DNA of 64,000 nucleotides from Croceivirga sp009797885 (lineage in GTDB: Bacteria > Bacteroidota > Bacteroidia > Flavobacteriales > Flavobacteriaceae): positions 4,154,001 through 4,218,000 of the forward strand of contig AP035880.1 of assembly GCA_045866215.1 (NCBI GenBank), written 5' to 3'. The number at the start of each line of letters is the position of its first letter. The first letter of the stretch is position 1. Under the pieces are notes generated by a model. The model was given only the letters and a program-made list of their open reading frames with translations, made no database searches and was not told the DNA's origin. The position numbers were made by a program, and so were the translations under genes. Shown one piece after another: positions 25,934 to 33,895 of this stretch.

Positions 25934-26491
25934 ATGACCAAAAAGAAGACGTTCCTTAATGTCCTGCTCATTCTTGTTGTTCTTGCTTTTTTTGTAACCC
26001 CACTTGGTCATTACGGGAAGATTTTTTTAAATCGACTTTTCTCCTTCTCTCCGGATGTTATTGAGGTTTCCAAACGGAAACAACTACCGGATTACAATTG
26101 GCGCTTGAAGGACGCCGATTGGAATTTTTTCAATTTTGAAGCATCAAGGGGGAGGGTGATTTTTATCAATTTCTGGGCATCTTGGCGCCTACCTTCCGAG
26201 GCCGAACTTTCAAGTATCCAATCCCTATATGAAAAATACCAGGGTAAAATTGACTTTTATATCATTACGGACGAGGAGCGACCTCCTGTGGAGGAGTTCA
26301 TGGAAAAACAGCAGTTCACCTTTCCATTGACCTACCTGGTTATTGGTGATAGGGCTCCCTTGGAAATTCCCAAACCCCCATATTCCTATCTCATAGATAA
26401 AGAAGGCTTCATCGCAATTGAACAAGAAGGTATAGCGGATTGGAACACTTCCAAAGTCCATAAGCTTATTGACGGGTTGTTGCTGCAATAG
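25934..26491 (+). CDS. TlpA-like thioredoxin-fold protein without the active-site cysteines
   Basis: A 185-residue protein with an N-terminal membrane anchor (LNVLLILVVLAFFVTPLG) and a TlpA/thioredoxin-like domain (GRVIFINFWASWRLPSEAEL). The position where TlpA has WCxxC reads W84-R85-L86-P87-S88, so both cysteines are replaced (Arg and Ser). A disulfide reductase role is therefore unlikely. Later features (PPYSYLIDKEGFIAIEQEG, cis-Pro region) keep the fold. Cofactor handling or a structural role is possible but not shown. It lies 23 nt after the acn terminator, so it has its own promoter. Confidence 0.82.
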   Translation: MTKKKTFLNVLLILVVLAFFVTPLGHYGKIFLNRLFSFSPDVIEVSKRKQLPDYNWRLKDADWNFFNFEASRGRVIFINFWASWRLPSEAELSSIQSLYEKYQGKIDFYIITDEERPPVEEFMEKQQFTFPLTYLVIGDRAPLEIPKPPYSYLIDKEGFIAIEQEGIADWNTSKVHKLIDGLLLQ

Positions 26492-26577
26492 GCTATTTCC
26501 CAATTTACCTAAAAATGTGATGCTTTTGCTTCTCACTAAATCCTATCTTAGCCTATAGAGCCATTGGACGGAAAATA

Positions 26578-27297
26578 ATGGGACAGCTAACCACCATAAG
26601 TTTTTTTAGGTTTACAGGCCTCAAGGGAAAAATGTGGGCATTTGGTATGATGCAGTTTGCACATGCACGAATGCGACACGTTGAGGGAATGGAGTTTTAT
26701 AAACTTATGGGTACCGGAAAAGCCCAGTTCAACCCATTTCCGGATTGGTCCGTGTACGCCATACTACAGACATGGTCCGATGAAGCTGCCGCGGATAGGT
26801 TTTTTTCGTCGAATGGACTTTTCCATCACTACCAAAAAATGTCAAAAGAGCATTGGGTTTTATACCTTAGGAACCGAATTGCCCGGGGACATTGGGATGG
26901 CTCAAATCCATTTAAAAAATCAGATACCCTTACCGATCAAATTCCCTATGTTGCGGTCCTGACCCGTGCCACTATTAAGACAAGGTTTTTGTTGAAATTC
27001 TGGAAATTTGTCCCAAAATCCCAAACGGAGCTCTGGGGAAATAACGGTTTGATGTATACCAAAGGGGTGGGGGAGGTTCCATTTCAACAAATGGCCACCT
27101 TTAGCGTTTGGAAAGATGAAGCTTCCTTGAATGCATTTGCCTATCAGACCCAAGGCCATGTAAAGGCTATTGGGAAGACCCGGGAATTGGGATGGTATCG
27201 GGAAGAGTTATTTGCTAGGTTCCAACCCTATAGGTCCATGGGAACATGGAATGGGAAAAATCCCATCCCCGGTTTAACTAAACAGGGAATACCATGA
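26578..27297 (+). CDS. CrtA-like carotenoid oxygenase (spheroidene monooxygenase family)
   Basis: A 239-residue protein of the spheroidene monooxygenase (CrtA) family, seen in the motifs FFRFTGLKGKMWAFGMMQFA, FYKLMGTGKAQFNPFPDWSV and GWYREELFARFQPYRS. In flavobacterial relatives such a gene has been linked to 2'-hydroxylation that turns saproxanthin-type compounds into myxol (known for a CrtA-related enzyme of a marine flavobacterium). It faces the carotenoid operon and its 3' end overlaps cruF by 20 nt (27278-27297). The substrate is inferred from the neighbouring genes. Confidence 0.83.
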   Translation: MGQLTTISFFRFTGLKGKMWAFGMMQFAHARMRHVEGMEFYKLMGTGKAQFNPFPDWSVYAILQTWSDEAAADRFFSSNGLFHHYQKMSKEHWVLYLRNRIARGHWDGSNPFKKSDTLTDQIPYVAVLTRATIKTRFLLKFWKFVPKSQTELWGNNGLMYTKGVGEVPFQQMATFSVWKDEASLNAFAYQTQGHVKAIGKTRELGWYREELFARFQPYRSMGTWNGKNPIPGLTKQGIP

Positions 27298-27916
27298 AGT
27301 ATCCAAAAAACACCATTTGGGCCAAAAATAAATGCAGGCTAACATTCGTGTCTCCCTCCATTTTCGTTTTTTGGAAGACGAGTTGGAATATAAAGGCAAC
27401 CAAGAACCATGTAATGTAGTTTTCCAGGGGAACGTGTTCCCCAAAACTCCAAAAGTCAAAACTTGGGGCACTCTGCTCCATTAAAAAATCCAGAAATACC
27501 ATGAGCAACGCTCCAATAGTTGCCCTAAACCAAATATTTTTGGTGGTTCTTTTTGAAAGCTCACCGGTGATAAAGGTCAACAATGCCCAGTTTATCCCAA
27601 TGAAAAGGGGAACACCGTCCACTTTATAACCCAGGTTCTCACCGTAATCATAACTGCCGAACAGCAGGGAATAATTGGCCCCCAGCCATTCCAGGAACAT
27701 TCCGATAACGAAAAACAATCCAAAAACGCCCCATTTTCTTTTTGAATTAAGCGGATAGACCCAAAGAAAAAGTGCGGTGCACACCAAAAGATTTAAAGGG
27801 GTTTTTGGAATAAACCATTCCTTATGGCCCAATGCAATTCCAATGATGCCGCTACTATGAAAAAGCCAGATAAGGAATAGGGATAGATATACTTTTTTGG
27901 AAACAACATGCTTCAT
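27278..27916 (-). CDS. cruF: Carotenoid 1,2-hydratase-like membrane protein (CruF family)
   Basis: A 212-residue protein with about six membrane helices and the CruF/DUF422 features FLEWLGANYSLLFGSYDYGE and GVPLFIGINWALLTFITGE. CruF adds water across the 1,2 double bond of a psi end group (1'-hydroxylation of gamma-carotene) in the synthesis of myxol-type monocyclic carotenoids. It overlaps crtD by ATGA (27913-27916). The converging crtA-like gene overlaps its last 20 nt. It is the last gene of the carH-crtIBZD-cruF operon. Confidence 0.85.
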   Translation of the reverse strand: MKHVVSKKVYLSLFLIWLFHSSGIIGIALGHKEWFIPKTPLNLLVCTALFLWVYPLNSKRKWGVFGLFFVIGMFLEWLGANYSLLFGSYDYGENLGYKVDGVPLFIGINWALLTFITGELSKRTTKNIWFRATIGALLMVFLDFLMEQSAPSFDFWSFGEHVPLENYITWFLVAFIFQLVFQKTKMEGDTNVSLHLFLAQMVFFGYFMVFPV

Positions 27917-29388
27917 AGGGCAGGTTTTTTAACCAGGTCCGATACTATTTTGGCCGAAAGCAGGCAAAGGGGTATTCCCCCTCCGGGATGCACGGAACCA
28001 CCACAGAAATACAGTCCCTTTATTTTATTGGTAAAATTGGGATGTCTTAAAAAAGCCGAAAATTTGGAATTGCTTGCGGCCCCATACAATGCCCCTCGGT
28101 AACTACTGGTATTCGCTTCGATTCCTTTGGGTTCCAATACCATTTCTTCAACAATATGGCTCTCTAGCGTACAACCCAATATAGAGTTGAGTTTTTCAAT
28201 AATCCGCTTCCTGGCCTGTTGTTTTAACGTTTTCCAATCCTGACCATAATCCCCAGGCGTATTGATCATCACAAACCAATTTTCGCACCCATCCGGTGCA
28301 TCTTTGGATTCTTCCTTGGACGTAATGTTTATATAGACTGTGGGGTCCTCAAACAATGTCCTTTTATTGAAAATACAATCAAATTCGGATGCATAATCCG
28401 CGCTAAAAAAGATGTTGTGTAAATCGAGCTCAGGGAACGTTTTTTGTATTCCCCAATAAAAAATGAGGGCAGAACTGGAACGTTCCTGCTCCAGAACCTT
28501 CTTTGGCTGGACTTGATCCACAAGAAGTTTTTGGTAGGTAGGGAAAATATCCATATTGCTCACCACGACGGAGGCACTTTCCTCACCGGAAGGGGTTACC
28601 ACCCCAGAAACCTTTTTGTGCTTCACAGCAATACGCTCTACCGGGGCATTGAACTTAAATTCCACGCCAATTTCCTTTGCCAAAGTGTATAAGGACCTTG
28701 TTATTTGGTGCATTCCCCCATAGGGAAAGTAGGTGCCCAAATCCATTTCCAAATGTGGTATCATGGACATGATTCCCGGGGTTTTGTAGGGTGACGAACC
28801 ATTGTAGGTGGCAAATCTGTTGAACAGCTGTACCAACTTTGGATTTTTAAAGAATTTGGAGTTCCAATCGTTCAAACTTTCATCAATTCCCATTACCCCA
28901 ATTTTAGTGGCGGCTTTTAGGGTTTCCAAGGAAAGATAGGTGCTTAGTTTATGAAGGGATTTCTCCAAAAAAACACCTTTGGTCAGTTCGTACTTTCGTT
29001 GGTTACCATTTAAATAAGCCAACAATTTTTGTGGAGGTTCATTAAACTTTTTGGATGCGTCGGCAATAAATTGTTCCCTTGTGGATGCCGCGGAAAACGT
29101 GGTGCCATCTTGCCAGAAATAATTGCAGATGGTTTTCTTCCGTTTGTAATCAAAATACTCTTTGGGGTCTCTTTTGCATAGGAGAAAAAGCTCATCAACC
29201 AGCCATGGCATGGTAAAAAGGGACGGTCCCATATCGAACCGAAAACCATTTACCGTTTTTTCATGAAGTTTTCCTCCGGGATAGGCATTGGACTCAAAAA
29301 CGGTTACGTCATAGCCCTTGGCCCTAAGACGTATGGATGTTGCCAAACCTCCAATTCCGGCACCAATGATTACTGCCTTTTCAAGCAT
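27913..29388 (-). CDS. crtD: Carotenoid desaturase, CrtI family (CrtD-like 3,4-desaturase)
   Basis: A 491-residue FAD enzyme. Evidence: the N-terminal dinucleotide fold AVIIGAGIGGLATSIRLRAKG, the FAD/PGG loop VFESNAYPGGKLHE, DMGPSLFTMPWLVDELF and the C-terminal GLYFCGGSVHPGGGIPLCLL. It is a close relative of CrtI. Because a second desaturase, 30682-32136, looks like the phytoene desaturase and because cruF is next door, I assign this copy to 3',4'-desaturation of a 1'-hydroxy carotenoid (CrtD). The roles of the two paralogues could be swapped. It overlaps crtZ by one base and cruF by four. Confidence 0.8.
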   Translation of the reverse strand: MLEKAVIIGAGIGGLATSIRLRAKGYDVTVFESNAYPGGKLHEKTVNGFRFDMGPSLFTMPWLVDELFLLCKRDPKEYFDYKRKKTICNYFWQDGTTFSAASTREQFIADASKKFNEPPQKLLAYLNGNQRKYELTKGVFLEKSLHKLSTYLSLETLKAATKIGVMGIDESLNDWNSKFFKNPKLVQLFNRFATYNGSSPYKTPGIMSMIPHLEMDLGTYFPYGGMHQITRSLYTLAKEIGVEFKFNAPVERIAVKHKKVSGVVTPSGEESASVVVSNMDIFPTYQKLLVDQVQPKKVLEQERSSSALIFYWGIQKTFPELDLHNIFFSADYASEFDCIFNKRTLFEDPTVYINITSKEESKDAPDGCENWFVMINTPGDYGQDWKTLKQQARKRIIEKLNSILGCTLESHIVEEMVLEPKGIEANTSSYRGALYGAASNSKFSAFLRHPNFTNKIKGLYFCGGSVHPGGGIPLCLLSAKIVSDLVKKPAL

Positions 29389-29837
29389 TATTTTTTGAAG
29401 TACTTAAAGGGAACCACCAACATACCAAAATTCTCCCCATCTTCCTTGCCCAGGTGCTTATGATGTATTTTATGGGCCCGTCTTACCCCTCGTGCATACC
29501 AATTATTGGCATTCCTAAAAAGTTTAAAACGTTGGTGGATAAAGATGTCGTGAACCACAAAATAGGCAATTCCATAAGCCAAAATACCAAAGCCCAAAGG
29601 CCAGCCATACCAGAACGGGGTGTTATCCGCAATCATTAAAAAGGACATGCTTACCACTGCATAAAAGAGGAAGAAAGCATCGTTGCGTTCAAACCAGGAA
29701 TCGTGGTCCTTATGGTGATGGTCCTTGTGGAGGCTCCAAAGAAAACCGTGCATAATGTACTTATGGGTAAACCACGCCATAAATTCCATAAAGCCAAAGG
29801 TTCCCAAAAAAATGAGTATACCAAGAAAGAGTTTCAT
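29388..29837 (-). CDS. crtZ: Beta-carotene hydroxylase CrtZ
   Basis: A 149-residue membrane di-iron hydroxylase of the fatty-acid hydroxylase superfamily. Histidine boxes are visible: HKYIMHGFLWSLHKDHHHKDHD (HxxxxH and HxxHH) and HDIFIHQRF...RRAHKIHHKHLG. It adds 3-hydroxyl groups to beta-ionone rings (beta-carotene to zeaxanthin, gamma-carotene-type to saproxanthin/myxol type). About four membrane helices are visible. The last base of its stop overlaps crtD's start; crtB lies 3 nt upstream. Confidence 0.9.
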   Translation of the reverse strand: MKLFLGILIFLGTFGFMEFMAWFTHKYIMHGFLWSLHKDHHHKDHDSWFERNDAFFLFYAVVSMSFLMIADNTPFWYGWPLGFGILAYGIAYFVVHDIFIHQRFKLFRNANNWYARGVRRAHKIHHKHLGKEDGENFGMLVVPFKYFKK

Positions 29838-29839
29838 AC

Positions 29840-30679
29840 TTACACCAAATGTAACTTATAGTTTACATAGGATTTAGCCAAAAGCCCAATTTTTTCATAG
29901 TTGGGAACACGTATCCGTGTATTTTTTATCTCGAGTGGTGGTGTCTTTTTGAGTTTGGCCAATAACCTTTTGTAGTACTTAAAAGCGGTATAGACCCCAA
30001 ACTTGGCTTCTGGGGGTAATTTTTCTATTCCACTGAACCCTTTCGCAAAATCTGCCTCAATTTCCGCAACAATTCTTTTTTTGGAAGCTTCATCCAGTTC
30101 CAATAAATTGGTGTTGGGGAAATACGACCGTTCCAAGAGTTCATAATCCGCTTTTAAGTCCCTAAGGAAATTCACTTTTTGGAAAGCGGAACCCAGGGCC
30201 ATAGCGGTATCTTTTAGGGCGTTGTATTTTTCCTTGTCCCCGTTCACAAAGACACAGAGGCACATTAATCCTACCACATCGGCGGAGCCATAGATATACT
30301 CCTTATACTCTGCTGTGGTGGCGTATTCCTTTTTTACCAGGTCCATGCGCATACTTTTCATAAATGATTTGACCAGGTGCATGGGAATGTCATAGCTGTG
30401 GAATGTAAATTGAAAGGAATTTAAAATGGGATTTAAACTGATTTTGTTTTCCAGGGCACTGTACAGTTCCTTTTCAAAATTATTAAAGAGGGTTTCCTTA
30501 TCATAATCATGGAAGGTGTCCACGATTTCATCGGCAAAGCGGACAAAACCGTAAATATTGTAAATATCGTTCCGTATTGAGGTTCCTAACATTCTGGTGG
30601 CCAATGAAAAGGAAGTACTGTAAGATTCTGTAACGAGCTTACTACAGCCGTAGGAAACGTTATCAAATATAGCTTTCAT
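29840..30679 (-). CDS. crtB: Phytoene synthase CrtB
   Basis: A 279-residue prenyl-transferase-like enzyme that condenses two geranylgeranyl diphosphates to phytoene. Aspartate-rich motifs are seen: VRFADEIVDTFHDYD (DEIVD) and FLRDLKADYELLERSYFP (LRDxxxD). FQKVNFLRDL is typical. I start at the ATG at 30679 (MKAIFDNVSYGCSKL); an upstream TTG at 30685 would overlap crtI's stop. The order crtI-crtB-crtZ is compact (gaps of 2 nt) and points to one transcript. Confidence 0.93.
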   Translation of the reverse strand: MKAIFDNVSYGCSKLVTESYSTSFSLATRMLGTSIRNDIYNIYGFVRFADEIVDTFHDYDKETLFNNFEKELYSALENKISLNPILNSFQFTFHSYDIPMHLVKSFMKSMRMDLVKKEYATTAEYKEYIYGSADVVGLMCLCVFVNGDKEKYNALKDTAMALGSAFQKVNFLRDLKADYELLERSYFPNTNLLELDEASKKRIVAEIEADFAKGFSGIEKLPPEAKFGVYTAFKYYKRLLAKLKKTPPLEIKNTRIRVPNYEKIGLLAKSYVNYKLHLV

Positions 30680-30681
30680 TT

Positions 30682-32136
30682 TCAACAGTTTTTTAGGGTT
30701 AGTTCAGAGACCAATTTTCCAGAAATTAGGGAAGGGGGTACTCCTGGCCCCGGAACGGTCAATTGTCCTGTGAAATAGAGGTTTTCAACTTTGTTACTTT
30801 TTAGGTTAGGTCTTAAAAATGCGGTTTGTGCCAAGGTGTTTGCCATGCCATAGGCATTGCCCTTGTACGAATTGTATTGTTCCACAAAATCGTTCACACA
30901 AAAGCTTTCCTTAAACAGAATGTTTTCTTTTACGGACTGTTCCGTACGTTTTTCAAAACGGTCCATGATAATGTCAAAATATTGGTTCCTTAATTCCTGG
31001 GTATCCTCCAGTCCCGGTGCAATGGGAATTAAAAAGAAGCCGGCCTCACATCCCTTGGGGGCCATGGTCCCATCTGTTTTGGATGGAAAATTGGCATAGA
31101 ACAAAGGCTGGGATGGCCATTTGGGATGGTCGTAGATTTCTTCGGCATGCAACTCAAAATTCGTGTCAAAGAACAGGTTGTGGTGTTCTATATTTTGCAG
31201 CTTTTTGCTGAAACCCACGTAAAATAGGAGAGAGGATGGGGCATAGGTCTTTTTGTCCCAGTAGCGTTCGGAATATTGTCTGTATTTGTGATCCAAAAGG
31301 GTTTCGGAATGATGGTAGTCCGCACCGCTGATGACAATATCGGCAACAATCCTATTCCCTTTGGAAACAATCCCACTTGCCTTTCCTTGATCTACCTCAA
31401 TCTTTTCTACTGGGCTGTTCGTGTAAAAACGAACGCCAAGTTCTTCCGCCAGACTTTTCATGGCCTTTATGATTTCGTACATGCCCCCTTTTGGGTGCCA
31501 TGTCCCAAGACCAAAATCGGCAAAATTCATAAAGCTGTAAAAAGAAGGGGTCTTACTGGGTTTTGCCCCAAGGAACAAAACGGGAAATTCCAGTGTTGAA
31601 ATCAATTTTGGATTTTGGAACCTTTTCCTGACTTCCTGGCTAATGGACTTAAAAAATTGGTCTACCCGTAACACCGTATCCTTGGTCACCAGTTCCAACG
31701 GGGACAATCCCGGCTTAAGGACAATTTTATTGATGGCGATATTATAGTTGTCCTGCGCTTTCCCTATGAAGCTTCGTAGGGGTTCACTGCTCCCCGCTTC
31801 AATCCGTTCGAATTCCTCACATATTTTATCCATGCAATCGCCAATGGTGATCACATCATCCGAAAAGAAGATTTTGTAGGCGGGGTCCAATTTATCCAGT
31901 TGGTAGTAATCCGAAGTGGATTTGCCAAAATCAGAAAAGAATTTCTCAAAAATATCCGGCATCCAATACCAACTTGGTCCAATGTCAAAGGTGAAGCCAT
32001 CCTTGTGCAGTTGTCTAGCACGGCCACCAACGGTTCCGTTCTTTTCAAATACGGAGACCTTGCATCCGGATTTCGCCAAATAACAAGCCGCCGAAAGGGA
32101 GGAAAAACCCGAACCGATGATAACAACCTTTTTCAT
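30682..32136 (-). CDS. crtI: Phytoene desaturase CrtI
   Basis: A 484-residue FAD-dependent desaturase: KVVIIGSGFSSLSAACYLAKSG (dinucleotide-binding), FEKNGTVGGRARQL, DIGPSWYWMPDIFEKFF and the C-terminal NLYFTGQLTVPGPGVPPSLI. In such proteins phytoene becomes lycopene by four desaturations. It is the first enzyme gene after carH (16-nt gap), so light or B12 control by CarH would reach it directly. The second CrtI-type paralogue two genes away is called CrtD here. Confidence 0.92.
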   Translation of the reverse strand: MKKVVIIGSGFSSLSAACYLAKSGCKVSVFEKNGTVGGRARQLHKDGFTFDIGPSWYWMPDIFEKFFSDFGKSTSDYYQLDKLDPAYKIFFSDDVITIGDCMDKICEEFERIEAGSSEPLRSFIGKAQDNYNIAINKIVLKPGLSPLELVTKDTVLRVDQFFKSISQEVRKRFQNPKLISTLEFPVLFLGAKPSKTPSFYSFMNFADFGLGTWHPKGGMYEIIKAMKSLAEELGVRFYTNSPVEKIEVDQGKASGIVSKGNRIVADIVISGADYHHSETLLDHKYRQYSERYWDKKTYAPSSLLFYVGFSKKLQNIEHHNLFFDTNFELHAEEIYDHPKWPSQPLFYANFPSKTDGTMAPKGCEAGFFLIPIAPGLEDTQELRNQYFDIIMDRFEKRTEQSVKENILFKESFCVNDFVEQYNSYKGNAYGMANTLAQTAFLRPNLKSNKVENLYFTGQLTVPGPGVPPSLISGKLVSELTLKNC

Positions 32137-32152
32137 TTTTTTGTAAAAGCGA

Positions 32153-33052
32153 TTACATATGACTCATTAAACGCTCAATGGAATTAAACGTCCTAATGGA
32201 CTCCGGAAGGTCTTCGTTCAATAAGTGCTGCACTTGATGTCCCAGTATCCAAAGTTTGGAACTGCCCAGGGAGTTTACGTCTTTTTCAAAGTTTTCAATG
32301 TACTTCTCTATTTCGTCCTTGGTGGGCGAAACAGTGAAGTAGGACACAAAATGCACATTTTCGTAATACTTAATGATGTCCACAAGGTTTTCAATGGGCA
32401 TGGTCTGCCCTAAATAGATGGCTTTGTACCCTTTTAGGTTAATTTCATAATTCAAAAAGAGCAGTCCCAACTCATGGATTTCATTCTCTGGGAGAAACAA
32501 TACGAATACCTTGTCCTTCCGGGTGGGCTCGATAATCTGTAATTTCTCCGTATTGATGTATATCTTCTGTTTGATGAGATTGGTAATAAAGTGCTCGTGG
32601 GACGGACTAATGGTATCTGTTTGCCAAAGCAGTCCAAGCTCATTCAATAAGGGGATAAAAACCTCAATGAATATTTCCCTAAAGGAACGTTCTGCCAATA
32701 AGCTATTGTACGTATTGAAGAAGAGGGCCTGATCAAAATTGATCATGGAGAGCTTAAAGGCATTTATGGCATGGCTCTTTTCGCTGTTTTTGGCCACAAT
32801 TTCACGGACCAGGACCGGAATTTCACTTTCCGGTATTTTGGCGATTTTTGAAATTTTGTAGCCGTTATGGTAGAGCAGGACAATGTTTAATAATTTCTGT
32901 AAACTTTTTAAACTATACGTCCTGATGTTGGTGACGGTCCTTTCGGGTGAAAAAAGATTATAGCGCTTTTCCCATATCCGTATGGTATGCGCCTTGATTC
33001 CTGAAAGGTTCTCCATATCACGGATACTAAAGGATTTTTTAACGTTGTTCAT
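32153..33052 (-). CDS. carH: CarH-like B12-dependent MerR regulator of the carotenoid operon
   Basis: A 299-residue transcription factor. Residues 8-46 are a MerR winged helix (FSIRDMENLSGIKAHTIRIW). A helical bundle has the CarH signature W-x9-EH exactly (W143, E153, H154). A Rossmann-like cobalamin-binding domain carries E189-x-E191-x-H193-xx-G196, with the histidine that ligates cobalt. In characterised CarH the tetramer binds DNA in the dark with adenosylcobalamin and falls apart in light. The terminal GG of the B12 fold is a GH here. It is the first gene of the operon, so it would repress itself and crtI/B/Z/D and cruF. Confidence 0.88.
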   Translation of the reverse strand: MNNVKKSFSIRDMENLSGIKAHTIRIWEKRYNLFSPERTVTNIRTYSLKSLQKLLNIVLLYHNGYKISKIAKIPESEIPVLVREIVAKNSEKSHAINAFKLSMINFDQALFFNTYNSLLAERSFREIFIEVFIPLLNELGLLWQTDTISPSHEHFITNLIKQKIYINTEKLQIIEPTRKDKVFVLFLPENEIHELGLLFLNYEINLKGYKAIYLGQTMPIENLVDIIKYYENVHFVSYFTVSPTKDEIEKYIENFEKDVNSLGSSKLWILGHQVQHLLNEDLPESIRTFNSIERLMSHM

Positions 33053-33066
33053 TTTTTATCTGGAAT

Positions 33067-33128
33067 CGTTAAACAAATCTACAATTTAAATCCTTCCAAG
33101 TTGATAAACAAGCGTTAAAATTTAACAA
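33067..33128 (-). promoter_or_regulatory. carH promoter region with candidate operator repeats
   Basis: On the minus strand the -7-like box TAGATTTG (33074-33081) matches TAnnTTTG. CGTTAAACAA overlaps it (33067-33076), and CGTTAAAATTTAACAA lies at 33113-33128 and holds the 13-bp palindrome GTTAAAATTTAAC. The shared half-site GTTAAA is repeated at 46-nt spacing. CarH or a relative could bind them, since MerR regulators use inverted repeats near the promoter. The -33 element is not clear: the nearest TTG leaves 15 nt. Confidence 0.4.
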
Positions 33129-33187
33129 TTCACCGTATTTACGGCCTATTGGACAAAAAAATCCCTTGGAAAACCGAGGGCGGAGTG

Positions 33188-33219
33188 TTGTGTCCAAGAG
33201 AAGAATTTATGTATTTTTG
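33188..33219 (+). promoter_or_regulatory. tRNA-Leu promoter
   Basis: A TTG at 33188-33190 and TATTTTTG at 33212-33219 fit the Bacteroidota -33/-7 pair with 21 nt between. The tRNA begins 13 nt after the -7 box. This is the best promoter match in the window. Confidence 0.7.
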
Positions 33220-33231
33220 CCCACCTAAAAT

Positions 33232-33315
33232 GCCCACGTGGTGGAATTGGTAGACACGCTACCTTGAGGGGGTAGTGGGAGCAATCCCGTGGAAGTTCGA
33301 ATCTTCTCGTGGGCA
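33232..33315 (+). tRNA. tRNA-Leu (anticodon GAG)
   Basis: An 84-base class II tRNA: acceptor arms GCCCACG and CGTGGGC, anticodon stem CTACC/GGTAG around loop TTGAGGG (anticodon GAG, Leu CUU/CUC), a long variable arm (TGGGAGCAATCCCG) and T loop GTTCGAATC. The discriminator base is A and no CCA is encoded. It is followed directly by repeat units and the accessory island, as if the tRNA marks an insertion hot spot; a duplicate of its 3' end was not found near 50 kb. Confidence 0.95.
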
Positions 33316-33323
33316 CAAATCCA

Positions 33324-33486
33324 GGATTTCCTAGTCGCTTTGCGCTTTCGAAATAAGGTCATTTCGAACGTATGTGGGAAATCCCGATAACAAAGAAGCC
33401 ACAACTTACGTCATGGCTTCTGCTAGGTTCTTTATGTTTTTTGCCTACTCGATACGGCACTCGTCACAGACGAGCGCTAGCGGGGG
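33324..33486. repeat. Composite intergenic repeat, copy A
   Basis: Three blocks in order: a ggatttcc...gggaaatc inverted pair framing TTCGAAATAAGGTCATTTCGA, a hairpin AGAAGCCA...TGGCTTCT, and a REP-like hairpin GCACTCGT-CACAG-ACGAGCGC that ends in GCTAGCGGGGG. The same order recurs in copies B, C and D (and a degraded copy E). The 163-bp unit lies 9 nt after the tRNA. It has no credible ORF. Confidence 0.8.
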
Positions 33487-33527
33487 CCGGGAACGTGATA
33501 CACTTTGCTAATCACATACCTGCAGTA

Positions 33528-33689
33528 GGATTTCCCAGTCGCTTTGCGCTTTCGAAATAAGGTCATTTCGAACGCATGTGGGAAATCTCAAAAACAGAAA
33601 GCCACAACATACGTCATGGCTTCTTTTTGGTTTTTTATGTTTTTTGCCTACTCGATATGGCACTCGTCACAGACGAGCGCTAGCGGGGG
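33528..33689. repeat. Composite intergenic repeat, copy B
   Basis: A 162-bp unit almost identical to copy C (35042-35163) in its middle and right parts, including TTCTTTTTGGTTTTTTATG, and ending in the REP-like hairpin. The next base begins the HTH-tail fragment. Between A and B are 41 nt with no feature. Confidence 0.8.
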
Positions 33690-33694
33690 TCACC

Positions 33695-33889
33695 ATGGCG
33701 GAGCTTTTCTATGACAATGATAGTTTGCGTGAGGTAAGCTCCATGGACAAGACCCTTATGGAACGGGTATCCCTCATAGACAGCCTCACCAAAGAAGAGC
33801 AGAGGACACTTTTCACAGTGCTTGATGCCTTTGTTGCCAAACGTAAATTCAAGAGTACCCTAAAGACCGTGCTCCAGGATATTGAGTAA
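33695..33889 (+). pseudogene. HTH-regulator C-terminal remnant 1 (64 aa)
   Basis: The ORF MAELFYDNDSLREVSSMDKT...SLTKEEQRTLFTVLD continues to KFKSTLKTVLQDIE and a stop. From memory this is the C-terminal tail of short XRE-type regulators of flavobacteria; the HTH part is missing and the ORF starts 5 nt after repeat copy B. A second, more divergent copy of the same tail lies at 37634-37729. Both tails sit next to a membrane-protein gene on the plus strand. I read it as a decayed fragment left at an insertion junction; a small expressed protein cannot be ruled out. Confidence 0.55.
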
Positions 33890-33895
33890 CCTAAT

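Noticed and set aside
33372..33560. Small ORFs in repeat copies A and D (also 35193-35387)
   Set aside because: They are made of the repeat unit itself and recur wherever the unit does; not genes.
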